Source: Trichoplusia ni (lineage: Eukaryota; Arthropoda; Insecta; Lepidoptera; Noctuidae). Taken from it: a stretch of 64,000 nucleotides of DNA. Both the position numbers and the translations under genes were made by a program. The notes beneath the pieces were generated by a model. The model saw only the letters and a program-made list of their open reading frames with translations, searched no databases and was not told the origin of the DNA. Below are positions 47,401-54,998 of this stretch, one piece after another. The stretch is taken from positions 9,300,001 through 9,364,000 of the forward strand of contig NC_039494.1 in NCBI RefSeq assembly GCF_003590095.1, written 5' to 3'. How positions within the stretch are numbered: position 1 is the first letter of the stretch; each line of letters starts with the position of its first letter.

Positions 47401-50400
47401 TTGCTTTTTAACCCCAGAAAAGAGGCTCCTTAATTTTATTAAAAGGTAGCCCGATAAAAATACTATTGGATTTACTTAATTACCTCTTTTCTAAATTCAA
47501 ACCGACTTATTCTATGGAAGGCATTTATTCATACATCTTTGACAGTCGCTACAGTTAGTCAGAAGCTTGAAAGTCTGTCAACCAGTCTAACCAAGGGATA
47601 TCGTGTTGTCCAGGTAACTGGGTTGAGGATGACAGATAGGCAGTCGCTCCTTGTAAAACACTGATACTTAGATGAGTCCGGTTGGATTGGAAGCCGACCT
47701 CAACATAGTTGGGAAAAAGGGTAGGCCGATGATGATAGTTACTATAAATAGCATAAAACCAGTCCCCACCTTAGCAGCCTCGAGCGCGCAGTGCGGTTTC
47801 CTGGCGTCCAGACTCCTGGCCAGCACGGGCAGCGCCTCGCGACACTCGAACATGGTCCGGATGCCCACCGTGTTGTTCAGGATCGCCGACAGACATCTGA
47901 TGCACTCGTACTGGACACGGTCGTAGCGGGAGTCACTGGAATATAGTTTATTATGTTAGTATTAGCAAGATATTACATAGCGATCACACTAATATATAAA
48001 AAACAACTTAAGCCTACCTATGAACTACAATTTTTTATTTTTTTTATTATATGTAGGGGTGTTGTCACTTAGTGATTATGTCACCTCCGTAAAGGAATTT
48101 TGATTTTGATTTTGAAAATAACCAATGGTACAATAATGCTGAGTCTTTTTGGACATTTCGTGTTCGGGGCTGTGCCAGGTAAATCAACGTTTGGGGTATT
48201 TCTTTCTTTGAGTTTTATTTTATTAGCCGGCAGCAGATACGTCATGCTCCCTTAGTCGTCACTGCCTGCGGTGGCGTCTTGGGTCGGGTCACCTCCTTCC
48301 CTCAAATATGGCGAGGGAGGTGATGGCTGACCCTTGCGTCATACTCGTGAACGGGTGCTGCTTGCGGTGGCCGGTCGGTCTGCTGACCTTGGCCGAGTAG
48401 TTGACAGTTTAAGTTCATAGTGGCTTAGGTACCACGACCTCAATTATTTGTTTGTTTGGCACGGCACCTACACACTTATTTTGATATATTTTTTAATAAT
48501 TATATTGTAAATGGAAAGACAGCGTGCTGCTGGGGAGTTTGTTGCGCCGTTTCTTCTCTCACAGCAAAAGCACTTAGGAAGCGGTGACGGGTGGGCAAAA
48601 CTGGGTGCTGTCAATGTAATTTGACCTTCAAAAAGTGCTACTTAGTAGCCTAATTTGAATAAATGACTTTTGATTTTGATTTCTTCTCAGGATAGTCACA
48701 TAGGAATTTGGAGTCGAGCGTTTTTAAAAAACTACTTTTAGTCAAGTCAAGATATCTCATAAAAGTAGTGATATTTAATATCCAGAATAAATTATTTCAT
48801 TCAATTTCTTAACTGGTGGGATCAACTCTCTTTTGGGTTTTATGAAATCAAAATCAAATTGGCTTTTGCGCTAAGACTAAATTACGTTTTGATAGTGATA
48901 ATGTAAGTATTGCTGTCGCATTGCGATCAACCGACTTGAAAAAGGAGAAGGTTCTCAGTGTGGAGTATTTAATTTAATTTTAAGAGCCACGGGGTTTTGT
49001 TTAGAAATAATTGACAAAAAAATCTTACCGGTAAAATCCACTTCCACTAGCAGCATGGAAACATTACACCATATAGTTTTACATTAACTTGAAAGGCAAA
49101 AATAAAGAGTCGCATAGTTCATTTCTATGTAAGATTCAAACAATATTAAAAAATTCCACTAATCGTCAATCGAACAACACACGGTGATTTTTAGTCGTCT
49201 TACAAAAGTAGCCCAGTTCATGTATCCGACGTAAAATACCCCTAGGCGAGATTATTATTTTTTCATCATCAACTAAGATAATAAATAAGAAGAAAAATTA
49301 AACAAGAGAAATCTGAAATATTTAAAAATGATAAAAACGCCGCCGCCCGCTCCCCTTACCATTGTTCAAGTACAAGGCTCGGACCGCGCTCGCAACAGAG
49401 CTGTGTTTCTAAAAAAACATAATATTGATTAAAAATTGCATTTTAAATTTATTCAAATCTCATATATACCTTTTTTTTATCATGATCATGTTCTAGTCAT
49501 TGGATACATGAACTGGGCTGCTTTTGTAAGACGACTAAAAAAACACGGTGTATATTAAACTCCACTTCCAAATTAAAACCCAATACATTTTAATAACTCG
49601 CAAAACTAATGTCCCGGCTGTTAGTCCTACATATTTGACAGTCGTTACAGGTAGTCAGAAGCTTGAATGTCTGACAACCAGGCTAACCAAGGGGTATCGT
49701 GTTGCCCAGGTAACTGGGTTGAGGAGGTCAGATAGGCAGTCGCTCCTTGTAAAACACTGATACTTACCGAATCCGGTTAGACTGGAAGCCGACCGGAAAA
49801 GGCTAGGCCGATGGATTTAACCATACTTACTTCGTATAACACTGGTTGAGCGTCGTGAGTAGGCTCTCGATGCCCTTGGTCCCGAAGTCCTCGATCCAGG
49901 ATAGAGGGTTGTTCGTGAGAGATATCCTCAGGTTCTCGAGACAGCCGTGAAGCTTGCCCACTGAGAGCTCCGGTTGGTTCAGGTATGTTACGTAGTCAGA
50001 TGGCTTTTCGAATTTTGAGCGGCCTTCCTGGAAATATAGTAAAAGTTCTGTTAGTGAGATATACTAGATTATGTCGTGGTGGCGTAGGCATAAATTTGTG
50101 TCCAAATGCAGGCAAAAATTTTCAAAGTTGTATGTGCTTTCTGAATGATTCTAAAAATATAGAGCGGCAAAGGAAAACTCCTGAGGAAACTTGGATTCCT
50201 AATATTGGAATCGGAAATCGTCTAGCGTGGTGATCAATGATCAAAAACTGCCTGTTAGCAGCAATGAGCATATATAGGCTAGCTTCAATAAGATAAATTG
50301 ACACATATTCCTTTGAGCCCAAGTGAATATTGTATACACAATCGATTTGATTTTTTGATGGCTACTTATTTTTACAAAAGTGGAATTTCAACCGGACTTG

Positions 50401-53400
50401 GTCTCAACAGTGAAGATGACCAGATAATTATATCTGTCACTATTTCACTGCTGGGCAGAGTTCATACTGTTTGCTTGAATTTGTTCAGTTCATAGACATC
50501 TACAATAATATGATTGGAGTATATTTCCATGTCCAATAGATTGCCGTGATAAGTTGAGTGCAGACTAACCTGTGTATTAACAAATTTGTATGCGACCAGC
50601 ATCTTCTTCTTCTGGTCTCGAGGGTACTTCCTTAACGGCTCCTTCTTTTCCTCATTGAGATTCATGTCCGCCTGCAAACATAGAAAATGCACAATATGTA
50701 AAAATAGGGATATAATATGTGAATTTATTTGCTGAAGTTCTATCGGCGATGAAGCCAAGCATCTATTTTGTTAGTATACTCTGCGTCCCCTAGTCATCGT
50801 AAGCCCGGGGTTCGGTAGAGTATCTCACCCCCCCCCCCCCACGAAGACCTCTACCACAATGGTACGAAGACAAGTTCTCACCAGCATCTCCTCGAACCGT
50901 CGATGCAGCTGCTCGTCATTAAACGCGTCTATCTTGCGTCTACTGTATACTAGTATACTCTGCGTCCCCTCGTCATCCCTATGCCCGGATTTGGAAAGTA
51001 ACTCACCCGCCCCTTCCCCACCTCTCACATACAACCTCCGATCCGCATTTCTGGCTGTTACTACGACATTACAAAGAAGTTTCTTACCAGCATTTCCTCA
51101 AACCGTCGATGTAGCTGCGCGTCATCCAGCGCGTCTATCTTGCTGGTGTACTCCGCGGTGGCCGAGGGCTCGTCGTCCTCGGCGCGGGGCTCGGCCCCCC
51201 GGGGGACCGTATCGTAGCCCCGCTCGATCTGGGCCCCGCCCTTCTTCGGCCGCCCGAACCATGTGTCCAGCTGAAAAACAAAATAAATGATTATGAGCTA
51301 AAGTAGATAAATATTTAAGGAGGGTCTGTTCTGCCTGTTTGTGATCGAACAAAGGTACAGATATTAGAAGGTTACATACAATACAGATAAAATTCAGAAT
51401 TCAAGAATAGATTACGCGAAGTAGAACTCTGAATGAAGCTCTTGTTACGGCAAGTATTTTGGAAAAACAAACGTAGATTTACAAGTTCAAAAACATGTTT
51501 ATAACTTCTATAATAATGGGGTTCAACAAGTTTTCAGTAGAATTTTGGTATTCATGCAACTAGTTCATGGAACTCTTGAACAAAGTTAACAATTTTATTC
51601 TATAAACCGGAATATAATACGTAATCACTTATATTTAATATCTAGCGCTAACGATCTAAAGAGTCCTGAGACAATAGAATTCACACAAATAAAAACACAA
51701 CAAAAAAAGCCAAATAAAAATCATGCTGAAACACACACGCACACACACACAAAATAATATAGGTATGTACTCAAAATAAAACCTTTCTTAACAAAAATAA
51801 ACAAACAATAAATGAAAAAATCACCTTGAAAAAACATTTACGCAACACTATACGCATCGCGAAACAAACGGACGAGCAAACTGTTAATCGATTACTAACA
51901 TCGAATCGATCGATTTGTATACAATCGGAATCGATTGACTACCTTACTAGTATTACAATGGACAATGGATGGCCCGAATATGCTTGTTAGCGGCCGATTA
52001 CCTAATTTAATTTTGGCGAGAGTAGTCAGTGTCAAACTCATTGTAATGTATGTCTTCTGTATTTCTATTGCTAAACGTGAATTTATTACGACATATTTAA
52101 CTAAATTTAAGTATAAATAAATAAGCTCAAAGCATAGTGAGCAAAGATAATCACCAGCGTGGTCAGTTTACGTATGATCACGAACTACTTTTGATTTTCG
52201 TTAGGAATCCAAAACAGGCATGAAGTGAAAGTCGTTTTTAACTAAATAACCGTTTAAACAATTTGAATTTAATTCATAAATGAAATTGATCAGATTTTTC
52301 TTGAAACATATTATTAAGAAAAACAAAACTTTCGACAATGTATAAACAGTCGTTCGCTACAAATCATCTTTTCACTAAACGGACATTAACGGAAAACCCC
52401 AGAAAACATAATAAAATACAGTCAATAATCTATCTAGACATATACGGGAAATGTTACCACGAATTAACATACAACATACAATTTGGCTCGTCTTCTTTGT
52501 CCAGGTACATCAAATAATTTGGTCAAGTGGTTTGTGGTCAGTCATAATCACTTGCAAAGTTTTAATATAAATAATTTGAAGATGATGGCTACAATAAAAC
52601 TATAAATTTGTAATTTTAAAATGCGATACACACGGCTGATGACTTGTTCTAACATTGTTTAGGCCTTACATTGCGATTGGATGAGACAAAATAAATAGAT
52701 TTGAAAAATCTAAAAACCCACGTTTTTAAATGTCACCCCATTCAAATTTTATCAAAATCGGTCCAGTCGTGTTTTTTGTTATAAATTGCATTGTCATAGG
52801 GTATGAAGCTGCTGTGAATTTTCAGCCTGCTAGCTTATCCGTTGTTTTGTGCATGTGACTTGAATGTTTGAGAAACCCCCAGCGACACAAAGATTAAATT
52901 CCTTAATGTATGAATATGCTAGAGTCGACCTTCAGTCTATTTTTCCAGTTAAAATACCTGGCTAATAAGACTGGAAGCCAAATATAGCTGGAGAGAAGAG
53001 CAACTGTTTTTCTCACCATTTTCTCAAAATAAACGGTGATTTAGTTTTAAAATAAGTGTTTATAATAAGACTGTCCAAGGTCGTTCAGGTGACATCTTGC
53101 AGTCGTGACATCATCAGTGATCTCATACACATCAATCTGCATAGTAAAATGTTTTACTATAAGTAAGGTTCTCTTTTGTAATTAAAAAATGACTCCTACG
53201 CTAAGCAATTTAATTCTTGTGTCACGTGGGGTTGCACAAACACAAAGTCACGTCCTCAAACGACACCCAGACTCAGGACAAGCATTCGAGGATCATACAA
53301 ATGTTTGTCAGCATCTAATGTAAATGTTTAAATTAGAAAATTTCCGTAACAATCTACAAGAATTCTTTTAGATCTGGTAAATTTAGTTGTGCCTTCGAAG

Positions 53401-54588
53401 CAAAGGAATCTATCCAGCGCGCCACCCAAACGCATGCAAAAAAAGCATTCAAATCGGTCCAGCCGTTTAGGAGGAGCACAGTACGTGTCGTTGCTGGGGA
53501 TGGTTTCCAGAACTACTGAACAGATTATAAGAATTATTTCACCAATACAAAGCCACTTTTTGCGAGAATTATCTTCATATTAAATGAAAACCCATACAAA
53601 GTGGGAACAGGATTATTTTAATTTTTAATCAACAACAATTCCTTGCATTTTTTTGGGTTCACTATGGTATATTTTAACAGAAACAGATTGACAGAAGAGG
53701 GAGATTATAAAGCAAACTCAAACTAAGTTTCACCGTTGCTTAAACCAGTGATGTTACTGTTTTAAAGGTGAGATGCCGATACTAAATAAAATTCTTCAGC
53801 TCGCTTGCACAATCACTAAAAGACAGTTTGTAAAATAGCTGAACCTTGTGTTTTGTTCACCGAGGTTTCAATGCAACGGATTTCAAAGAAGTGACGTCAT
53901 ATTATAATGTGTCAAACATCTGTATGCGAAGTAGCAATGTACAGTTATTGTCAAAGTTTATGCAACTGGAAATATTTAGGTAATCTAAGAGCTCTTATAA
54001 TTATTGTGTTACGAAAGTATAATATACATAATAAGGTAAGGGCTTAGGCAGATAACATGAAAAATATCAAGAAGTAAAATAATAAGTTAGATGCGACAGG
54101 TAAGTGACGGAAGAGATTGATAAGTTTGCCCAGCAGAAAATTATACAAAGATAATAGTAAAGATAAAGGGACCATTTACAAAGAAGAACATTTGCAGGAT
54201 TATACAAAGGATCGAAATACATAGGTTTCATACTACTGCAGAATAAACCTGAGTAATAACAACATTGTGACTGTTTTTCATAACGTCCTTCTAAGATGAA
54301 AGACTTCTAGAATTTTTATTTTCATTTAGGTTAAGTTTTAATTTTAATATTGTCTTATTCATCATGTTTTTGCTAGTCTGTATGTTATGGGTTCTAATTG
54401 CCTAAAATAAAGAATATTATAATGTAATTTAATAACCGCGAAAGACTTCAACCGATTCGCAAACGAAGTTTCATGCACCTAACAAAAGCACAATGAATAA
54501 CAAAACAAAACTTTGACAGCCACTGTCAACTTACCGAAAACGGCGACAGATCCCTGACGTATTCGCCCATACTTTTGATAGCATACAT
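30618..54588 (-). CDS. dia: Diaphanous-class formin (complete, 26 coding exons, 1087 aa)
   Basis: Rho-GTP-activated actin nucleator and elongator working in cytokinesis, cell shape and adhesion. All 26 exons have GT/AG borders and matching phases; their lengths sum to 3264 bases, giving 1087 residues, about the size I recall for fly Diaphanous. Order: N-terminal Rho-binding and FH3 region (about 40-420, with ADMNLNEEKKEPLR and NNTVGIRTMFECREALP), a Glu/Arg/Ala coiled coil (about 441-490), FH1 polyproline (499-595), FH2 (about 610-1010, with RANWKTIVPQ and LLLLGNYMNSG), an Arg-rich helix, the DAD autoinhibitory motif GVMDSLMEALQSGSAF (about 1030-1045) and a conserved ELTK C-terminus. The DAD is expected to fold back on FH3 to hold the protein inactive until Rho binds. 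Introns hold many SINEs and MITEs. Start: exon at 54588, with an alternative first exon at 51857. Confidence 0.97.
31188..31392 (+). mobile_element. Family D element, copy 5 (dia intron 25)
   Basis: Core cttcccgataagcaagcagg and aaacccgatgacaatgcagt. Followed by a tRNA-headed fragment. Confidence 0.6.
31395..31500 (-). mobile_element. tRNA-headed SINE fragment, third type
   Basis: Reverse: ttgggatcgaactcaagacg and caccactagactatgacggc. Lies in dia intron 25. Confidence 0.4.
32780..32859 (-). CDS. dia: dia exon 25: DAD autoregulatory motif
   Basis: Phase 2 to 1. Completes the DAD as SLMEALQSGSAF followed by the basic cluster RERPRKK. Confidence 0.97.
33154..33194. repeat. 16-bp perfect inverted repeat in dia intron 24
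   Basis: Arms TCTCCCTGTCACTCAA (33154-33169) and its reverse complement (33179-33194), loop of 9 bases. Lies between dia exons 24 and 25. Confidence 0.85.
33809..33966 (-). CDS. dia: dia exon 24: Arg-rich helix and start of DAD
   Basis: Phase 0 to 2, GC-rich. Long Ala/Arg helix after FH2, ending QAQDGVMD, the first half of the DAD. Confidence 0.95.
34467..34631 (-). CDS. dia: dia exon 23: FH2 C-terminal part
   Basis: 55 codons, phase 0 to 0. LYTELAEYYVFDPQKYTLEE is the conserved end of FH2. Confidence 0.96.
34894..34969. mobile_element. TTAA-family MITE, copy 4 (internal deletion)
   Basis: Only the two inverted ends remain (gtaacggtttactcacgcg and gcgtgagtaaacc), about 75 bases. It sits directly beside a second, TA-flanked MITE at 34970-35097 in dia intron 22. 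Confidence 0.7.
34970..35097. mobile_element. Hairpin MITE family C, copy 2
   Basis: Ends gccgattttacaatcgcca and ttcaaaaattcgggcc; same internal atgtcaaacggtcatattta as the other copies. Lies in dia intron 22. Confidence 0.65.
35168..35303 (-). CDS. dia: dia exon 22: FH2 coiled coil
   Basis: Phase 2 to 0. Starts AARVSMENLQKALKKMENDI. The donor agc|gtatcc is non-standard after the GT, yet the join to exon 23 is in frame. Confidence 0.93.
35670..35788 (-). CDS. dia: dia exon 21: FH2
   Basis: Phase 0 to 2. DLENKQTLLHYLVETIENKF and LTFAEEMPHIDR. Confidence 0.96.
35831..35967 (+). mobile_element. TTAA-family MITE, copy 5
   Basis: Full-length-like copy with both inverted ends (gtaacggtttactcacgcg; cgtgagtaaaccgtt), just upstream (transcript sense) of dia exon 21. 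Confidence 0.7.
36168..36522 (-). mobile_element. 5S rRNA-headed SINE, copy 4 (dia intron 20)
   Basis: Reverse full-length copy: cctagccttttcccaactat at one end and atggtcacccatctacggac near the other. Contains a short internal duplication (gactgcctatttgcc...tgcctatctgacc). Confidence 0.7.
36630..36895 (+). repeat. Family H dispersed repeat (dia intron 20)
   Basis: tactaatattataaagctga to taagtcgcgggcaatggcta. Confidence 0.5.
36919..37071 (-). CDS. dia: dia exon 20: FH2 signature
   Basis: 51 codons, phase 0 to 0. Carries the FH2 signature LLLLGNYMNSGSNNAGAYGF. Confidence 0.97.
37249..37425 (-). CDS. dia: dia exon 19: FH2
   Basis: 59 codons, phase 0 to 0. YLPPADQLKKLSELK and IKRLTPRLRSLAFREHY match the FH2 core. 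Donor gtcagt. Confidence 0.96.
37510..37935. repeat. Degenerate minisatellite (CCCACATTCCAAC-type)
   Basis: At least 15 imperfect repeats of a 15-22 base unit such as cccacattccaactcg fill dia intron 18 up to its donor (37935). The last unit (ccttccaactcacctg) overlaps the splice site. Confidence 0.8.
37936..38113 (-). CDS. dia: dia exon 18: FH2 knob
   Basis: Phase 2 to 0. Contains LKVLDSKVAQNLSILLGG, a strongly conserved FH2 segment. Its donor abuts a degenerate minisatellite. Confidence 0.96.
38565..38702 (-). mobile_element. TTAA-family MITE, copy 6
   Basis: Reverse copy ending acgcgtgagtaaaccgttac, in dia intron 17. Confidence 0.7.
38866..38966 (-). CDS. dia: dia exon 17: FH2 linker
   Basis: Phase 0 to 2. 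VQEDKLASPDILSGLAQKFS followed by a basic flexible linker. Confidence 0.94.
39034..39265 (+). mobile_element. Family D element, copy 6 (dia intron 16)
   Basis: Starts ttccccacgttttttaaact and ends aaaaacgtgggtttttagat, showing the inverted ends clearly. Confidence 0.65.
39412..39540 (-). CDS. dia: dia exon 16: FH2 lasso
   Basis: 43 codons, phase 0 to 0. KPKKKWEVEGPLKRANWKTI begins FH2 (lasso/dimerisation strap), followed by EKAFWVK. Confidence 0.96.
39795..40030 (+). mobile_element. Family D element, copy 7 (dia intron 15)
   Basis: Core gttgagtttttgcaactcaa and aatccgatgacaatgcaatt; ends aacgtgggtttttagatc. Confidence 0.6.
40130..40293 (-). CDS. dia: dia exon 15: main FH1 polyproline block
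   Basis: Phase 1 to 0. Runs of 5-8 prolines separated by Gly and Met stretches, ending MMPRM. These tracks are the expected profilin-actin binding sites that feed the FH2 domain. Extremely GC-rich, so misassembly or length polymorphism is possible. Confidence 0.92.
41419..41442. repeat. TA microsatellite
   Basis: About 11-12 TA units just beside dia exon 14; likely length-polymorphic. Confidence 0.9.
41457..41492 (-). CDS. dia: dia exon 14: FH1 micro-exon
   Basis: 36 bases, phase 1 to 1; one polyproline track (NAPPPPPMPS) very like exon 13. It lies just downstream, in transcription sense upstream, of a TA microsatellite at 41419-41442. Confidence 0.8.
41580..41662 (+). mobile_element. LINE 3' end fragment (dia intron 13)
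   Basis: aaaggcctatgtccagcagt gggctgatac and a gatgatgatg tail mark the terminus of a truncated LINE. Confidence 0.45.
41943..42081. mobile_element. Hairpin MITE family C, copy 3
   Basis: 139 bases, ends gggccgatttttcaatcgcc and gattgaaaaatcgggcc, TA on both sides. Lies in dia intron 13. Confidence 0.75.
42780..42818 (-). CDS. dia: dia exon 13: FH1 micro-exon
   Basis: 39 bases, phase 1 to 1; one polyproline track (GPPPPPPMPSQ). Skipping would keep the frame. The donor gtttgt is weak. Confidence 0.78.
43157..43313 (+). mobile_element. TTAA-family MITE, copy 7 (best preserved)
   Basis: 157 bases, TTAA at both ends, long inverted ends (atgatgtaacggtttactca and its complement) and a GC-rich centre. 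It lies 50 bases downstream (transcript sense) of dia exon 12. Confidence 0.8.
43367..43418 (-). CDS. dia: dia exon 12: FH1 start
   Basis: Phase 0 to 1, 52 bases, encoding AISSPGGSVPAPPPLPG, the first short proline run. Confidence 0.85.
43550..43735 (+). mobile_element. LINE reverse transcriptase 3' end (dia intron 11)
   Basis: Degraded reverse-transcriptase tail (gtcgatgacatagtaaaggt, atgaggctggcacaggaccg) ending gtggatgatgatgatgatga. Confidence 0.55.
44200..44372 (-). CDS. dia: dia exon 11: coiled coil
   Basis: Phase 1 to 0, very GC-rich. Long charged helix with heptad-like Leu/Ile/Ala (EEKKIEELRVKLEAAIAARQ), then a Gly/Pro hinge before FH1. Confidence 0.93.
44876..45006 (-). CDS. dia: dia exon 10
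   Basis: Phase 2 to 1. Encodes PAYYKLVEECITQIVLHKNG and DPDFRATQRFNIDV, the linker from FH3 to the coiled coil. Confidence 0.94.
45185..45352 (-). mobile_element. tRNA-headed SINE (dia intron 9)
   Basis: Reverse: ttaaatccttgtatcgcgag, cacccagactcaggacaagc, then a decayed head. Confidence 0.55.
45526..45654 (-). CDS. dia: dia exon 9: FH3 / dimerisation region
   Basis: Phase 2 to 2. Contains DTPAEPYLLSILQHLLFIRD, matching the end of the Diaphanous inhibitory domain. Confidence 0.95.
46009..46117 (-). CDS. dia: dia exon 8: FH3
   Basis: Phase 1 to 2, GC-rich. Encodes a helix rich in Arg, Ala and Glu, then QIQMTVFDTHAAADQDEF. Confidence 0.93.
46410..46518 (-). CDS. dia: dia exon 7: FH3
   Basis: Phase 0 to 1. 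Encodes CMQLMNAIITEPEELEFRMH and FMRTGLYDMI, well-conserved FH3 helices. Confidence 0.95.
46605..46735 (-). mobile_element. tRNA-headed SINE, tail part (dia intron 6)
   Basis: Reverse: ctattgtcgcggggaatttt and ctcaggacaagcattcgtgg; the tRNA head is lost. Confidence 0.5.
46954..47094 (-). CDS. dia: dia exon 6: FH3
   Basis: 47 codons, phase 0 to 0. Starts VLAAICLIPNGHEKVLEAIT, continuing the armadillo repeats. Confidence 0.95.
47517..47735 (+). mobile_element. 5S-type SINE, 3' fragment copy 9 (dia intron 5)
   Basis: 3' part from ggcatttattcatacatctt to gtaggccgatgatgatag, ending 35 bases before dia exon 5 on the opposite strand. Confidence 0.6.
47770..47935 (-). CDS. dia: dia exon 5: FH3
   Basis: Phase 2 to 0. 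RVQYECIRCLSAILNNTVGI is the classic FH3 armadillo segment; ends ALEAAK at the donor gtgggg. Confidence 0.95.
48030..48690 (+). mobile_element. Non-LTR element 3' UTR-like fragment (dia intron 4)
   Basis: A GC-richer block (48230-48420) runs to cctaatttgaataaatgact tttgattttg, a tail typical of insect non-LTR elements; a similar tail (attttgattttgattttg) is at 48099-48116. No coding frame remains. Confidence 0.4.
49608..49815 (+). mobile_element. 5S-type SINE, 3' fragment copy 10 (dia intron 4)
   Basis: 3' part starting gtcccggctgttagtcctac and ending gaaaaggctaggccgatgg, about 15 bases from dia exon 4. Confidence 0.6.
49831..50027 (-). CDS. dia: dia exon 4: FH3 start
   Basis: Phase 0 to 2. 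Contains FEKPSDYVTYLNQ, LENLRISLTNNPLSWIEDFG and GTKGIESLL, typical of the first FH3 armadillo repeats. Confidence 0.95.
50570..50671 (-). CDS. dia: dia exon 3: Rho-binding region
   Basis: 34 codons, phase 0 to 0. Begins ADMNLNEEKKEPLR, a hallmark of the Diaphanous Rho-binding segment. Confidence 0.95.
50828..50841. repeat. Poly-C tract in dia intron 2
   Basis: 13-14 consecutive C inside the duplicated exon 2 segment; prone to sequencing and replication slippage. Confidence 0.85.
50882..50959 (-). CDS. dia: Duplicated, possibly alternative dia exon 2'
   Basis: A second copy of the end of exon 2, encoding KIDAFNDEQLHRRFEEML (15 of 18 residues the same as KIDALDDAQLHRRFEEML), with an intact donor ctg|gtgaga. 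The frame is open in phase 0 from a cag acceptor at 50960-50962 for 26 codons, but the acceptor has a poor pyrimidine tract. Inclusion would keep the dia frame. It could be a cassette exon or an unused copy. Confidence 0.4.
51088..51270 (-). CDS. dia: dia exon 2: N-terminal Rho-binding region
   Basis: 61 codons, phase 0 to 0, acceptor ttttcag, donor gtaaga. Starts LDTWFGRPKKGG, a motif near the N-terminus of insect Diaphanous, and ends KIDALDDAQLHRRFEEML. Its 3' third is duplicated downstream. Confidence 0.93.
51825..51857 (-). CDS. dia: Alternative first exon of dia (candidate)
   Basis: ATG at 51857 and 11 codons (MRIVLRKCFFK) to the donor aag|gtgatt, also phase 0, so it could replace exon 1 and give a 1080-residue protein with a basic, hydrophobic N-terminus. 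The donor is weaker than that of exon 1. Confidence 0.35.
52690..52850 (-). mobile_element. Family D element, copy 8 (truncated)
   Basis: Reverse partial copy in dia intron 1: ctaaaaacccacgtttttaa, then cagcctgctagcttatcc. Confidence 0.55.
53205..53315 (-). mobile_element. tRNA-headed SINE, tail part (dia intron 1)
   Basis: Reverse: ttaattcttgtgtcacgtgg and cacccagactcaggacaagc; head lost. Confidence 0.5.
54535..54588 (-). CDS. dia: dia exon 1 (preferred first coding exon)
   Basis: ATG at 54588 and a second in-frame ATG at 54570; the peptide includes MGEYVRDLSPFS. The strong donor ttcg|gtaagt is in phase 0 and joins exon 2 exactly. Which ATG is used cannot be told from the sequence. Confidence 0.7.
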
Positions 54589-54872
54589 CGTATTATTACG
54601 ACACGCACATATGGCACATTGCAGTGTTTATAAATATATTATATTCGAAACACTTCCAACAATCACTGGGATATATTACTTGTTTTATCGACAGCGTTTT
54701 AAGGACGTTTTTGCCTATTTAACAGTTATTTTGGTCCATTCTGCATAGGAATTTTATAATTAGGTACGAAAAACGTATTGTAATAACTAAGGAGTGTAGA
54801 GAAATAACAAATACGCACTTTTTTTATGTTTTCAAAATCTCTTTTAATCTATCAAACCCTCTAAAACATGAT

Positions 54873-54998
54873 TGATTAAATACAACGCGAATTTATCGGG
54901 ATAGCTCGGCTAGTTTCTATCGCAACCGAAGTCCTTAATCCATGCCAATAAATCAATATATCCAGACCATTCCGATAAATACGCGTGGGTAAACCATT
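54873..54998 (+). mobile_element. TTAA-family MITE, copy 8 (degraded)
   Basis: Recognisable by gcgaatttatcgggatagct and gataaatacgcgtgggtaaa. It lies about 290 bases upstream of the dia first exon. Confidence 0.55.

Larger units (their letters stand above)
50773..51140 (-). repeat. Tandem duplication covering the end of dia exon 2 and its donor flank
   Basis: The block 50773-50950 resembles 50951-51140: both start agtatactctgcgtcccct, hold a C-rich stretch after tcaccc, and contain the exon end read as HRRFEEML with its donor. The copies have diverged by substitutions and small indels. Confidence 0.75.
51858..54534 (-). other. dia intron 1, upstream part
   Basis: AT-rich; contains a truncated family D element (52690-52850) and SINE tails (52845-52905, 53205-53315). 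No exon beyond the alternative first exon at 51825-51857 was seen. Confidence 0.5.

Noticed and set aside
49372..49412. Possible extra dia micro-exon between exons 4 and 5 (good-looking acceptor and gtaagg donor)
   Set aside because: In the dia phase it runs into TGA, and exons 4 and 5 already join in frame to a continuous FH3 domain.
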